Origin: Chryseobacterium gleum
Lineage (GTDB): Bacteria; Bacteroidota; Bacteroidia; Flavobacteriales_D; Crocinitomicaceae
Length of the DNA stretch: 52,539 nt
Reading direction: 5' to 3'
NCBI GenBank assembly: GCA_945902775.1
Contig: CAMDMY010000009.1
Location: 1 to 52,539, forward strand
In this document: positions 26,977-35,716 of the stretch, in pieces
Position numbering within the stretch: position 1 is the first letter of the stretch
Layout: each line of letters starts with the position of its first letter
Notes under the pieces: generated by a model
What the model was told of the DNA's origin: nothing
What the model saw: only the letters and a program-made list of their open reading frames with translations
The model's database searches: none
Position numbers and translations under genes: made by a program

Positions 26977-28053
26977 TTAATGGTGTGCCTCTTCCACCGC
27001 TGCACTTATAAACAAAGACGAAAGCAATGCAAATAAATACGCTTGTAAAAAAGCTACCAACAATTCTAACACTGAAATAAATAACCCCATTGGTACAGAT
27101 AAGAATCCCCAAGCGGCATTTTGATTAACAAAAATAATGGAAATCAAAGATAAAATAATGATGTGACCTGCTGTCATATTAGCAAACAAACGAACTAACA
27201 AAGCAAATGGTTTTGCAAAAATACCTACGATTTCAATTGGAATCATAATTGGCAATAAAGCCAAAGGAACTCCTGGTGTTGCGAAAATGTGTTTCCAGTA
27301 ATTTTTATTCGCTGAAAACAACGTAATCAATAAAGTAAATGAAGCTAATACTACAGTGAAACTAATGTTACCTGTCAAATTTGCTCCACCTGGTAAAATA
27401 GGAACTAACCCTAATAAATTATTGATGAAAATGAAAAAGAAAATCGTTAATAAATAAGGTGTATACTTCAAGTGTTTTCCTCCATGAATATTTGCTTTAG
27501 CTATATCATCACGAACAAAAACGATCAAAGGCTCAATAAATTTTGCTAATCCTTTTGGAGCTACTGCACCATTTTTCTTGTAAAATTTAGCAGTAGCAAA
27601 CATTAAAAGAAGAATAATAGTAGAACCGAAAAATAAAGAAAGTGTGTTTTTTGTTATAGAAAAATCAATTGGTTTAGCGTTAACTGGGTGTCCATCATGA
27701 AAACTCAATTCATTATTAGCATTCAATTTGTAAATTTTTTCATGAAAAATAGCATATCCAATTGCTGGGTTAACAACATATTCGATCGCTTCTTCACCAT
27801 GATGCCCTTCAACTTTAACAGAAGTACCGTGGTACAAATCTTTTGACGAAAATGTTTTAATTCCGTTATCTAACAAAATAATAGGAAGGTAAACCGTTGT
27901 TTTACCCCACAAATGCCATTCGTGAGCATCTGAGATATGGTGCATAATGTCTAACTCTTCCTTTTTTTCTCCGCCGTTTGCAAATGCAGCATTTAAAGAA
28001 AAAACTATTAAACAAGTTAATACGATTGATTTTATTACGTTTTTAAAAGCCAT
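26977..28053 (-). CDS. atpB: ATP synthase Fo subunit a
   Basis: A 358-aa integral membrane stator subunit forming the proton half-channels. The C-terminal part holds the essential Arg in FALLVRLFANMTAGHI and the last helices. The N-terminal 110 residues are the long extension usual in Bacteroidota, beginning with a cleavable-looking signal segment (VLTCLIVFSLNAAFANG) and a histidine-rich soluble stretch. It is the first gene of the operon, under a consensus promoter, 40 nt downstream of the -7 box. Confidence 0.95.
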   Translation of the reverse strand: MAFKNVIKSIVLTCLIVFSLNAAFANGGEKKEELDIMHHISDAHEWHLWGKTTVYLPIILLDNGIKTFSSKDLYHGTSVKVEGHHGEEAIEYVVNPAIGYAIFHEKIYKLNANNELSFHDGHPVNAKPIDFSITKNTLSLFFGSTIILLLMFATAKFYKKNGAVAPKGLAKFIEPLIVFVRDDIAKANIHGGKHLKYTPYLLTIFFFIFINNLLGLVPILPGGANLTGNISFTVVLASFTLLITLFSANKNYWKHIFATPGVPLALLPIMIPIEIVGIFAKPFALLVRLFANMTAGHIIILSLISIIFVNQNAAWGFLSVPMGLFISVLELLVAFLQAYLFALLSSLFISAAVEEAHH

Positions 28054-28093
28054 TGTTCACTTTTCTTAATGATTGAACCACTCAATTTTTGCG

Positions 28094-28124
28094 CAAAGAT
28101 AGTGAAAGTTTATTAACGGGCAAA
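28094..28124 (-). promoter_or_regulatory. Consensus Bacteroidota promoter of the atp operon
   Basis: On the minus strand TTTG (28124-28121), exactly 19 nt, then TATCTTTG (28101-28094), a full match to TTTG-N19-TANNTTTG. The atpB ATG (28053) is 40 nt downstream. Confidence 0.85.
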
Positions 28125-28161
28125 AAAAAATAAATTTTACCTGAAATTTCAACAAAATATT

Positions 28162-28169
28162 TACTTTTG
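28162..28169 (+). promoter_or_regulatory. Putative -7 box of yebC (TACTTTTG)
   Basis: It matches TANNTTTG, 23 nt before the ATG at 28193. It is divergent from the atp operon promoter, with boxes about 60 bp apart. Confidence 0.5.
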
Positions 28170-28192
28170 CCCAAGTAAACAAATCCACTTTT

Positions 28193-28903
28193 ATGGGAAG
28201 AGCGTTCGAATATCGCCGCGCGGCAAAAGAAAAAAGATGGGACAAGATGTCCAAGGTGTTTCCTAAATTAGGGAAAGCGATTACTATGGCAGCAAAAGAG
28301 GGTGGAGATGACCCTGCAATGAATGGTAAATTAAGAACTGCCATTCAAAATGCGAAGTCTGAAAATATGCCAAAAGACAATATTGATGCTGCAATTAAAC
28401 GTGCAACTCAAAAAGATTTGGCTTCTTTTACTGAAGTAAATTACGAAGGTAAAGGTCCACACGGCGTTTTGGTGTTTGTTGAATGTGCTACGGATAACAC
28501 AACTCGAACAGTAGCAAACGTGAAAATGTATTTCAATAAAGCAGGTGGAGGCGTTGTTCCAAATGGTTCTTTGGAATTTATGTTTAATCGTAAATGTGTT
28601 TTTGAAATTCAAAAAACAGATACGCTAGATGCTGAAGAACTTGAATTAGAATTGATTGATGCAGGTTGTGAAGAAATCGAAGCGATAGAAGATAAAGTAT
28701 TCGTTTATGGAGATTACACTTCTTTTGGGACATTAGCTTCTGCTATTGATGGTTTAGGTTTAGAGGTTTTGAAATCAAACTTACAACGTATTCCAACTTC
28801 TCCAGTTGAATTCTCAGAAGAGCAATTGGTTGACATTGAAAAAATGTTAGATAAAATCGAAGACGATGATGATATTCAGCAAGTGTTTACAAACATTGCT
28901 TAA
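28193..28903 (+). CDS. YebC/PmpR-family protein (TACO1-like)
   Basis: A 236-aa member of the YebC family. Members act as DNA-binding regulators (PmpR) or, as more recently reported, as translation factors for polyproline stretches; which role applies here is open. The N-terminus [22 protein letters not shown] varies from the usual AGHSKW opening but is common in Bacteroidota. The core has [41 protein letters not shown] and NKAGG. Full length. It is followed by a strong terminator and so is monocistronic. Confidence 0.93.
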   Translation: MGRAFEYRRAAKEKRWDKMSKVFPKLGKAITMAAKEGGDDPAMNGKLRTAIQNAKSENMPKDNIDAAIKRATQKDLASFTEVNYEGKGPHGVLVFVECATDNTTRTVANVKMYFNKAGGGVVPNGSLEFMFNRKCVFEIQKTDTLDAEELELELIDAGCEEIEAIEDKVFVYGDYTSFGTLASAIDGLGLEVLKSNLQRIPTSPVEFSEEQLVDIEKMLDKIEDDDDIQQVFTNIA

Positions 28904-28926
28904 TAGTTAGAAAATTATAAATATTG

Positions 28927-28966
28927 AATGTTGGATGTTTAATTGTGAGCATCCAACATTTTTTTT
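28927..28966 (+). terminator. Terminator after yebC
   Basis: An 11-bp stem (28927-28937 with 28950-28960; AATGTTGGATG/CATCCAACATT), a 12-nt loop and a T run to 28966. The stem shares the ATCCAACAT word with the asd terminator. Confidence 0.85.
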
Positions 28967-29022
28967 GAAATGAGGTTATTTTAGTTTTTTAAGTCATTCT
29001 AATTGAGATTTTAAATTTCAAA

Positions 29023-29110
29023 GTCCCTGAAAGGGACAAATCCCAAAACATAGGGTGGAGCCGTATGAAAATAATGCCACTTTCACTGTTTTAGCCCTGA
29101 AAGGGTGACA
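29023..29110 (+). repeat. Bacteroidota CCCTGAAAGGG intergenic repeat pair
   Basis: Two copies of a self-complementary CCCTGAAAGGG-type element (GTCCCTGAAAGGGACA at 29023-29038; AGCCCTGAAAGGGTGACA at 29093-29110) flank ACATAGGGTGGAGCCGTATG. This pattern (CCCTGAAAGGG followed by CATAGGGTGAAGCCCTATG) is a familiar dispersed element in Bacteroidota genomes. The rest of 28967-29282 (316 bases) holds no gene, only the porW promoter box. Confidence 0.7.
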
Positions 29111-29225
29111 TTTCTACTTACTTTTTATTATGTATTCTATTTTTGTTTTAAAAAATTGTTTATTCTTCTGAAATAAATATTCCCCTTTTTTCAGTCAAGA
29201 TGCTGATTTTATTCAAGAATTAAAA

Positions 29226-29233
29226 TAAATTTG
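29226..29233 (+). promoter_or_regulatory. Putative -7 box of porW (TAAATTTG)
   Basis: It matches TANNTTTG, 49 nt before the ATG at 29283; the -33 element is weak. Confidence 0.4.
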
Positions 29234-29282
29234 TTAATTCGGAGTTATTTAAAAAATAAAAAACGAGCTGTTTCAGTAAAGA

Positions 29283-31946
29283 ATGAATAGAATTCTTAAA
29301 TATTTCTTGATAACTATCTGTTTTATTGCAGTAGTTTTTTCTTGTTCAACCGAGAAAAACACGCTGATTAATAGATCATATCACGGATTGACAGCTCATT
29401 ACAATGGTTATTTCAATGCAAATATATTAATTGACCTTTCTATTTCGAATTACAGAGCAAATCTCCAGGAAAATTATTATGATATTTTACCTATCGATCC
29501 TGTTCCAAGTAAAACTGAAGTGATTGGCTTATATTCTTCCATCGATACGGCAATTGCGAAATGTACTAAAGTGATTCAAAATCACAGTATGCCGAGTAAT
29601 GACCGACCATCAAAGAAAAAAGTAGAATACAACCCTTGGATCGATGAAAATTGGACGACAGTCGGAATTGCTGATTTTTACAGAAGAGATTACGAAGGGG
29701 CAATAAAAAATTTCGATTTCGTAAAAAAATTCTATTCAAAAGACCCATCGTTGTTCATAGCAGATTTATGGTTAGCAAAATCAAATATTGCTTTGGGGAA
29801 TTATTCGGATGCTTTATTTAACTTTAAAAATATTGATAAGGGATTGGAAGAAGATTCCATTTTATGTGCTGAAAATAAAGGGTTTAAAAAAATATCGAAA
29901 CTATTCGCTAAAAAAGATAAAACGGTCAAAGATGAGAAGCCAATTAAGTTTCCTAAAAAAATCAAATTTGATATTGAAAAAACACGCGCAGATTTAGCTT
30001 TAAAGAAAAACAACACGGAAGATGCAATTAAGGCCTTGGAAAAATCATTGGAGTTTGCAAAAAAACAAGGAGATAAAGCACGTGTTCATTTCATTTTGGC
30101 GCAATTATATGAAACAGTTGGGAAGCGAACACAAGCGAAAGAACATTTTTCTAAAGTATTGAAATACAATGCTCCTTATCCAATGATTTTTAGCGCCCGA
30201 ATTAAACGAGCGTTTATGGGTGGAGATGAGAAATTGCGTAAGCAACTAATGCGTATGTTGAAAGATGCAAAAAATGCAGAATTCAAAGATCAAATTTATT
30301 ACGCTTTAGCAGATATGGAATTGCAAGAGGGGAATAAGCCAAAAGCAAAAGAATATTTGACTTCTTCTGCTTTTTATTCGACTTCAAATACACGTCAAAA
30401 AGGAATGGCTTATGAAAAGTTAGGTAATTTGAGCTTTACTGAACGTAATTATGTAATAGCTCAAAAGTATTATGATTCATGTGTAACCGTTATTGATGAT
30501 ACATATCCGAATGCAGAGGGGGTTCGAAATAAAGCGTTGAAATTAGCAGACTTAGTAAAAGCTGTTGAAACGTATGAATTTGAAGATAGTGTTCAACGAA
30601 TCGCTAATTTATCAGAAAGTGGTAGAATTGAATTTGTTGAGAATGTCATCAAGAAAATCAAAAAAGACGAAGAGCGCCGTAAGATTATGGAGGCAGAGCG
30701 TTTAGTTCAACTTCAGAAAACCCAAAGCGCTCAAAGTAATGAAGGTAATGGTAACAAATGGTATTGGAACAATCCGAAAACAAAATCTGAAGGATTTGAT
30801 GAATTTAAAAAATTATGGGGAATTCGTGTGAACGAAGACAATTGGAGAAGAAGCGAAAAAACATCTACTTACATTCCAGATGACCCTGAAAATGATACGT
30901 CGGTTGTATTAACAGATACAGCTAAAGTGGTAGAAGATACTTTAACAGTAGCTAATTTAATGAAAAGAATTCCACTAACAGATTCAGCGAAAGCTATTTC
31001 TACTGTTCGTATGTTGTCTTCATTATATGATGCGGGAGTTATTTATAAAGACCAATTACTAGAAAATGAAATGGCGATTAAGCAGTTCAATGCTGTTTTA
31101 GATCGACATTTAGAAAGTGATTTTAACTTATTGTCTTCTTATCAATTGTATCGAATGTATTCAGAAACTGACAAAGCGAAAGCAGCAATTCAGAAAGAAT
31201 ACATTTTGAATATGTATCCTAATTCAGATTATGCAAATTATTTAAGAGATCCTGATTATTTTATTAAAAAGAAAGAGCGTGATGCGCTGGCTGAACAAGA
31301 ATATGTTTCTGTTTTAGATCGCTACAAAAGAGGATTGTATGCTCCTGTAATTTCAAAAGCAACAATCGTAATTGATAGCGAAAAAGACAATGTATACCGC
31401 GCAAAGTATATGTTACTTAAAGCACTAAGTATGGGTCAGATTTCAGATAACAAACAAGAAATGGTTCCTGTTTTGGACCAAATCATCTTAGATTACCCTA
31501 AATCAGAAGAGGAAGCTCGAGCTACTGAATTGTTGACGATTTTAAAAGATGGCGTTTCCTTAAATACACTTCTCGACTTTTCAAATAAATCAATTTATAC
31601 CTACAATGATGGTGCTTCTCATTATGTATTAGTGTTTCTTGAAAAAGAGGTCTCTTCTATCGTCGAAAAAACAAAAGTATCTAATTTTAATCGAGAGTTT
31701 TTTAGTAGAGATCAACTAAAAACAAGTTCTAAATTATATGGAGATAACCAAAGTGTTGTTTTTATTGAAGAATTTGAAACAGATTTAAAAGCAATCGAAT
31801 ATATACGTGTTTTTAAAAATACTAGAAAACATTTGTTAGATTTACAGAAAGCAAAGATTGTTGCTATTACGCGTGATAATTTGAAAATTTTATTTGAAAC
31901 GCAAAAATTGCAAGAATACGAAGATTTTATGCTTGAATTCTATTAA
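29283..31946 (+). CDS. porW: PorW/SprE-type T9SS lipoprotein with TPRs
   Basis: An 887-aa lipoprotein of the type IX secretion system. PorW in Porphyromonas and SprE in Flavobacterium are needed for T9SS secretion and gliding. The lipobox is VVFSC with lipidated C21. The family's hallmark segment YHGLTAHYNGYFNANIL follows at about 33-50. TPR helices are at about 110-430 (ADFYRRDYEGAIKNFDFV; ARVHFILAQLYETVGKRTQA), then a charged linker and a second helical half. It lies 8 nt before atpZ, so the two are co-transcribed. In other flavobacteria this gene also precedes the ATP synthase genes, usually with a bactofilin gene between; none is present here. Confidence 0.82.
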   Translation: MNRILKYFLITICFIAVVFSCSTEKNTLINRSYHGLTAHYNGYFNANILIDLSISNYRANLQENYYDILPIDPVPSKTEVIGLYSSIDTAIAKCTKVIQNHSMPSNDRPSKKKVEYNPWIDENWTTVGIADFYRRDYEGAIKNFDFVKKFYSKDPSLFIADLWLAKSNIALGNYSDALFNFKNIDKGLEEDSILCAENKGFKKISKLFAKKDKTVKDEKPIKFPKKIKFDIEKTRADLALKKNNTEDAIKALEKSLEFAKKQGDKARVHFILAQLYETVGKRTQAKEHFSKVLKYNAPYPMIFSARIKRAFMGGDEKLRKQLMRMLKDAKNAEFKDQIYYALADMELQEGNKPKAKEYLTSSAFYSTSNTRQKGMAYEKLGNLSFTERNYVIAQKYYDSCVTVIDDTYPNAEGVRNKALKLADLVKAVETYEFEDSVQRIANLSESGRIEFVENVIKKIKKDEERRKIMEAERLVQLQKTQSAQSNEGNGNKWYWNNPKTKSEGFDEFKKLWGIRVNEDNWRRSEKTSTYIPDDPENDTSVVLTDTAKVVEDTLTVANLMKRIPLTDSAKAISTVRMLSSLYDAGVIYKDQLLENEMAIKQFNAVLDRHLESDFNLLSSYQLYRMYSETDKAKAAIQKEYILNMYPNSDYANYLRDPDYFIKKKERDALAEQEYVSVLDRYKRGLYAPVISKATIVIDSEKDNVYRAKYMLLKALSMGQISDNKQEMVPVLDQIILDYPKSEEEARATELLTILKDGVSLNTLLDFSNKSIYTYNDGASHYVLVFLEKEVSSIVEKTKVSNFNREFFSRDQLKTSSKLYGDNQSVVFIEEFETDLKAIEYIRVFKNTRKHLLDLQKAKIVAITRDNLKILFETQKLQEYEDFMLEFY

Positions 31947-31954
31947 AAGAAAAA

Positions 31955-32188
31955 ATGACTGAAGAAGATAACAAACCAAAATTGAATAAATATGCACGCT
32001 ATTCCTCACTTGTAATTCAAATGGGGGTAGTGATAAGTTTTTTTACTTGGCTTGGAACTTTTTTAGATAAAAAATTTCATACAGATACTGCTTGGTGGAC
32101 AATTGGATTATCTTTGTTTGGAGTTTTCTCAGGTTTGTATTTGGTAATTAGAGATGTTATAAATAGTAGTAAAGAAGATGAAAAGTAA
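31955..32188 (+). CDS. atpZ: AtpZ/AtpI-family protein
   Basis: A 77-aa membrane protein with two transmembrane helices (about 20-36 and 47-65), a short charged N-terminus and a charged C-terminal tail. The pattern LVIQMGVVISFFTWLGTFLDKKFHTDTAWWTIGLSLFGVFSGLY matches the AtpZ/AtpI family, thought to help assemble the c ring or bring in Mg2+ for the ATP synthase. It overlaps the next gene by 11 nt, so translation is coupled. Unusually, it is not directly upstream of atpB here. Confidence 0.85.
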   Translation: MTEEDNKPKLNKYARYSSLVIQMGVVISFFTWLGTFLDKKFHTDTAWWTIGLSLFGVFSGLYLVIRDVINSSKEDEK

Positions 32189-32552
32189 GCAATATAATAA
32201 ACAAATTTTAATCGGTACGTTACTCGTTTTTGCTTTACATTTTTCTTTATTTTCAATAGGAATGTTTAACCTTACGCTGAAAAGTATACTTTCTATAGAT
32301 GGGTTTTTGTTTATCCTTTACTTTTTAGGAACATTGATTATTTCTCCAGGTTTAGATAAAGCACCCGATAATTTTGTCAATCGTTTCTTGATTTTAACAA
32401 CTGTACAATTAATGGCTTCAATGTTTTCAGTCATGTTGTTTGTTGTGACAAAGATCCACAATGTAAAAGCGGTTTCTTACCATCTTTTGGCCGTGTTTTT
32501 ATGTCTAATGATAATTCAATCTTTTTTATTGGTGAAAAGAATTAAGTCTTAG
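32178..32552 (+). CDS. AtpI-like four-helix membrane protein
   Basis: A 124-aa membrane protein with four predicted helices (about 9-30, 39-57, 70-92, 98-118). Sequence identity to known families is hard to judge, but a gene of this size and topology follows atpZ and precedes atpB in many Bacteroidota and is annotated as ATP synthase I-like. It overlaps atpZ by 11 nt. The assignment rests mainly on position. Confidence 0.6.
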   Translation: MKSKQYNKQILIGTLLVFALHFSLFSIGMFNLTLKSILSIDGFLFILYFLGTLIISPGLDKAPDNFVNRFLILTTVQLMASMFSVMLFVVTKIHNVKAVSYHLLAVFLCLMIIQSFLLVKRIKS

Positions 32553-32732
32553 AAAATTGACTTTAGATTTTTAGACGTTAGACAATAGACTAATTTAATC
32601 TTGTCTAAAAACGAAGTAATCTAACCTCTAAAAGCAAAGCGATCGTTCGACTGAGCTCACGCCGAAGTCTAAATTCTAGCTTCTTTTTTCTAAATTTTAA
32701 TATCGATTTTACACTCATTTTAATTCTTCGAT
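32553..32732 (+). repeat. Intergenic low-complexity GTCTAA-type sequence
   Basis: The stretch is built of words such as TAGACGTTAGAC, AATAGAC, CTTGTCTAA, GAAGTAATCTAACCTCTAA, AAAGCAAAGCGATC and GAAGTCTAAATTCTAG. The same vocabulary occurs at 2340-2409 before the acyl-CoA dehydrogenase stop. No gene or clear terminator is visible. Confidence 0.5.
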
Positions 32733-32740
32733 TAACTTTG
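32733..32740 (+). promoter_or_regulatory. Putative -7 box of glyS, 4 nt before the ATG
   Basis: TAACTTTG, then TCTT, then the ATG at 32745. If it is used, the mRNA would begin at about the start codon. A TTTT tract at 32707-32710 is the nearest -33-like element. Confidence 0.45.
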
Positions 32741-32744
32741 TCTT

Positions 32745-34286
32745 ATGGAAGTAAAAGAAGACAAATTAAAAGAGGTAATCTCACACGCGAAGGAATACGG
32801 GTTTGTATTTCCATCTTCAGAAATTTATGATGGTTTAGCAGCAACTTACGATTATGGTCAGTTGGGTTCTGAACTTAAAAACAATATAAAAGCATACTGG
32901 TGGAAATCAATGGTGCAAATGCACGAAAACATTGTGGGTATCGATGCTTCGATTTTTATGCACCCAACTACTTGGAAAGCTTCAGGTCACGTTGATGCAT
33001 TCAATGATCCTTTAATCGATAACAAAGATTCTAAAAAAAGATACAGAGCGGATGTTCTTTTAGAAGAGCACATGGAGAAAATTCGTCAAAAAATTGATAA
33101 GGAAGTTGAAAAAGGTGCAAAGAAATTCGGTGAAACTTTTGATGCTGAACAATTCCGTGCTACGAATCCAAACGTACTTCGAAATGCTGAAAAAATCACA
33201 GCGATTGAAGATAAAATGCGTGAGACATTAGAAAACAATGATTTGGTAGGACTTAAAAGTTTAATCGAGGAATTGGAAATCGTTTGTCCGGTAAGTGGTT
33301 CTAAAAACTGGACAGATGTTCGTCAATTCAATTTGATGTTCTCTACAGAAATGGGATCGGTTGCAGGTGATGCTTCAACTATTTACTTACGTCCTGAAAC
33401 AGCACAAGGAATTTTCGTGAATTTCTTGAACGTTCAAAAATCAGGAAGAATGAAAATTCCATTTGGAATTGCTCAAATAGGTAAAGCATTTAGAAATGAG
33501 ATCATTGCACGTCAGTTTATTTTCCGTATGCGTGAATTTGAACAAATGGAAATGCAATTCTTTGTTCGTCCGGGGGAAGAAATGAAATGGTACGAGTATT
33601 GGAAAGATGCGCGTATCTCTTGGCACAAAGCATTAGGATTAGGTGATAAAAATTACCGTTTCCATGACCATATTAAATTAGCTCATTACGCAAATGCAGC
33701 AGCTGATATTGAATTTGATTTCCCAATGGGATTCAAAGAATTAGAAGGAATTCATTCAAGAACAGATTTCGATTTAAAACAACACGAAGAATTTTCAGGG
33801 AAGAAATTAAAATACTTTGATCCTGAAATTAACGAAAACTATGTTCCATATGTAGTTGAAACATCAGTTGGTTTGGATAGAATGTTTTTGGCTGTTTTAA
33901 GTGCTTCACACAAAAATGAAACATTAGAAGATGGTTCTCAACGAGTTGTTTTAAACTTACCTCCAGCTTTAGCACCTTATAAAGTTGCTATTATGCCGTT
34001 AACGAAAAAAGACGGTTTCCCAGAAAAAGCAAAAGAAATTTTGAATAGCTTAAAATTTGATTTCTTGTGTCAATACGATGAAAAAGATGCGATTGGAAAA
34101 CGTTACCGTCGTCAAGATGCAATTGGTACTCCTTATTCTGTAACAGTAGATCACCAAACATTGGAGGATAATACAGTGACTATAAGAGATAGAGATACAA
34201 TGTTACAAGAAAGAGTTTCTGTAAACGATCTTTTTGACATTATTGATAAAAAAGTGAATATGAGATACTTATTGGTAAATAAATAA
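32745..34286 (+). CDS. glyS: Glycine--tRNA ligase (alpha2 type)
   Basis: A 513-aa class II aminoacyl-tRNA synthetase of the single-chain homodimer (eukaryote/archaea-like) form. The N-terminus holds SHAKEYGFVFPSSEIYDG and YDYGQLGSELKNNIKAYWW. Motif 2 region: YLRPETAQGIFVNFLN and GIAQIGKAFRNEI. FRMREFEQMEMQFFV and the motif 3 region VETSVGLDRMFLAVL follow. The C-terminal anticodon-binding domain runs from about 410 (ALAPYKVAIMPL) to the end. Length and motifs are normal. The ATG is confirmed by conservation of the N-terminal segment. Confidence 0.96.
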   Translation: MEVKEDKLKEVISHAKEYGFVFPSSEIYDGLAATYDYGQLGSELKNNIKAYWWKSMVQMHENIVGIDASIFMHPTTWKASGHVDAFNDPLIDNKDSKKRYRADVLLEEHMEKIRQKIDKEVEKGAKKFGETFDAEQFRATNPNVLRNAEKITAIEDKMRETLENNDLVGLKSLIEELEIVCPVSGSKNWTDVRQFNLMFSTEMGSVAGDASTIYLRPETAQGIFVNFLNVQKSGRMKIPFGIAQIGKAFRNEIIARQFIFRMREFEQMEMQFFVRPGEEMKWYEYWKDARISWHKALGLGDKNYRFHDHIKLAHYANAAADIEFDFPMGFKELEGIHSRTDFDLKQHEEFSGKKLKYFDPEINENYVPYVVETSVGLDRMFLAVLSASHKNETLEDGSQRVVLNLPPALAPYKVAIMPLTKKDGFPEKAKEILNSLKFDFLCQYDEKDAIGKRYRRQDAIGTPYSVTVDHQTLEDNTVTIRDRDTMLQERVSVNDLFDIIDKKVNMRYLLVNK

Positions 34287-34290
34287 TTTG

Positions 34291-34298
34291 TATATTTG
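34291..34298 (+). promoter_or_regulatory. Putative -7 box (TATATTTG) for the stand-alone receiver
   Basis: It matches TANNTTTG, 25 nt before the ATG at 34324 and directly after the glyS stop. Confidence 0.5.
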
Positions 34299-34323
34299 AT
34301 TTACTCAATAATCTACTTTTATT

Positions 34324-34740
34324 ATGGAATTAAATAATAAGAAAATTATATTAATAGATGACGATGTTATTGTTAACAAAGTCAACAAGTTTCTTATAGA
34401 CAGTACTGGGTTTTTTGAAACTATTGAATCAAAAACAGCTCCTCAAGAAGCCTTGAATTATTTTGAGGAATTAATCAAAATAAAAGCTGAATTACCTGGT
34501 TTTGTTTTGGTAGATATTTCAATGCCCGAAATCGATGGATTTGAGTTTATCGACTTATTAGATGAATTATTTGAAGATTACGAAATTGAAGAATTACCGG
34601 CTTTTGTCATTTTAAGCGCGACTAACTTCAAAAGAGATTACGAGCAATTCGACAAAACACCGATTGTAAAGAAATTCTTGTCAAAACCACTCGACAAAGA
34701 TGAATTCGAAAACGTTCTAAAAGAATTGGACTTTATTTAA
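34324..34740 (+). CDS. Single-domain response regulator
   Basis: A 138-aa stand-alone receiver domain without an output domain. It has acidic D12-D14 (LIDDDVIV), phospho-acceptor D64 (FVLVDISMPEIDGFEF), the switch Ser/Thr in FVILSATN, and lysine in KKFLSKPL. Such proteins act in phosphorelays or bind other proteins directly. No kinase gene is next to it. A terminator follows. Confidence 0.92.
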   Translation: MELNNKKIILIDDDVIVNKVNKFLIDSTGFFETIESKTAPQEALNYFEELIKIKAELPGFVLVDISMPEIDGFEFIDLLDELFEDYEIEELPAFVILSATNFKRDYEQFDKTPIVKKFLSKPLDKDEFENVLKELDFI

Positions 34741-34763
34741 ATATAGTTTTTATACCAAATAGG

Positions 34764-34797
34764 AAAAGGAAGTTGAAATTGTTCAGCTTCCTTTTTT
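34764..34797 (+). terminator. Terminator after the receiver gene
   Basis: A 13-bp stem with one G-T pair (34764-34776 with 34783-34795; AAAAGGAAGTTGA arm), a 6-nt loop and a T run. Confidence 0.85.
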
Positions 34798-34857
34798 AGT
34801 TTTAATAGGCTTAAATTTTTCATTATAAATCCCTTTATTTTTAGTAAATTCGTTATT

Positions 34858-35061
34858 ATGGAAATAAAATTTACATCAAAAGAAGAAAGTAATCGTTTAC
34901 AAGAGTTGGAGTTTTTAGCTTTATCTCCTGTTGAAAGGGTTTTACGTTTTTTTCAATTGAGTCAGCAAATTAATTTATTTCCAACTGTTTCACCTAAAAA
35001 AGACAGTTCTAATTTCATTATCGAAATCTATAAATCAAATGATAGAGAATTGGGACAATGA
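34858..35061 (+). CDS. Small protein paired with a nucleotidyltransferase
   Basis: A 67-aa soluble protein, mostly charged. The N-terminal SKEESNRLQELEFLALSPVERVLRFFQLSQQI looks helical; the C-terminal half is polar. I do not recognise a family. Its last 23 nt overlap the start of the nucleotidyltransferase gene in another frame, so translation is coupled. Small partners of stand-alone nucleotidyltransferases are often antitoxins or substrate-binding subunits, which is the best guess here but unproven. Confidence 0.6.
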   Translation: MEIKFTSKEESNRLQELEFLALSPVERVLRFFQLSQQINLFPTVSPKKDSSNFIIEIYKSNDRELGQ

Positions 35062-35518
35062 AATCATACAATTTTTGACATTGTGTACAAAATACAATGT
35101 TAGAATGGTTATGGTTGGAGGTGGTGCAGTTAATTTCCACGGATATCAAAGACATTCTTCTGATGTTGATTTTTGGATTGATATTTTACCTGAAAATCTA
35201 GAAAATTTACGTAAAGTATTGATAGATATAGGTTATACCTTAGAAGAATTTCCTGAAAGTGTGAAATTAGCAGAACAGAATATTTCATTAAAATTTACAC
35301 CTACTAGTTTAAACATCGAATTAATTACTTGTTTTTCAATCAATAAATCATTTGATGCGGCGTATGAAGAAGCAGAAAAAGTAGACATTGATGGGAATTC
35401 AGTAGTTCGTTGGCGTGTTTTAAATTTTGATGATTTAGTAACAAGTAAAATTAAATCAGCAAGGCCAAAAGATTTATTAGATATCCAAGAATTAATTCGG
35501 GTTAGAGATAATAAATAG
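35039..35518 (+). CDS. Minimal nucleotidyltransferase (possible toxin component)
   Basis: A 159-aa protein with a nucleotidyltransferase-fold signature: VMVGGGAVNFHGYQRHSSDVDFWID, where the GG turn and the DVD pair match the metal-binding motif of this superfamily. Downstream, LNIELITCF offers the third acidic residue and VLNFDDLVTSKIKSARPKDLLDI resembles the C-terminal signature of AbiEii/DUF6036-like members. It overlaps the preceding small gene by 23 nt. The arrangement fits a toxin-antitoxin-like or tRNA/protein-modifying pair; the target is unknown. Confidence 0.75.
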   Translation: MIENWDNEIIQFLTLCTKYNVRMVMVGGGAVNFHGYQRHSSDVDFWIDILPENLENLRKVLIDIGYTLEEFPESVKLAEQNISLKFTPTSLNIELITCFSINKSFDAAYEEAEKVDIDGNSVVRWRVLNFDDLVTSKIKSARPKDLLDIQELIRVRDNK

Positions 35519-35662
35519 TTAAAATTTAAAAGTAATGTACTTTTCTCCTTTGGATGTGAGACAGAGAGAAGGAACAGTTCACTTTAATAAAACCTCCCAT
35601 TCCTCCCTAAAATCTTACTTCCACCTCTTCAACAAATTCTGGTTTAAAACTTTTAGGCTTTG

Positions 35663-35695
35663 TTTGCTACCACACGATCTTCTCCGTTAATTTTG
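35663..35695 (+). promoter_or_regulatory. Promoter of the TPR/outer-membrane protein operon
   Basis: TTTG (35663-35666), a 21-nt spacer, then TAATTTTG (35688-35695). The spacing is 2 nt longer than the usual 19. The ATG at 35717 is 21 nt downstream. Confidence 0.55.
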
Positions 35696-35716
35696 TTTGA
35701 TTAAACGCAATCCATT

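Noticed and set aside
29023-29110. Small RNA gene
   Set aside because: The sequence matches a dispersed Bacteroidota repeat pattern; no promoter or terminator of its own.
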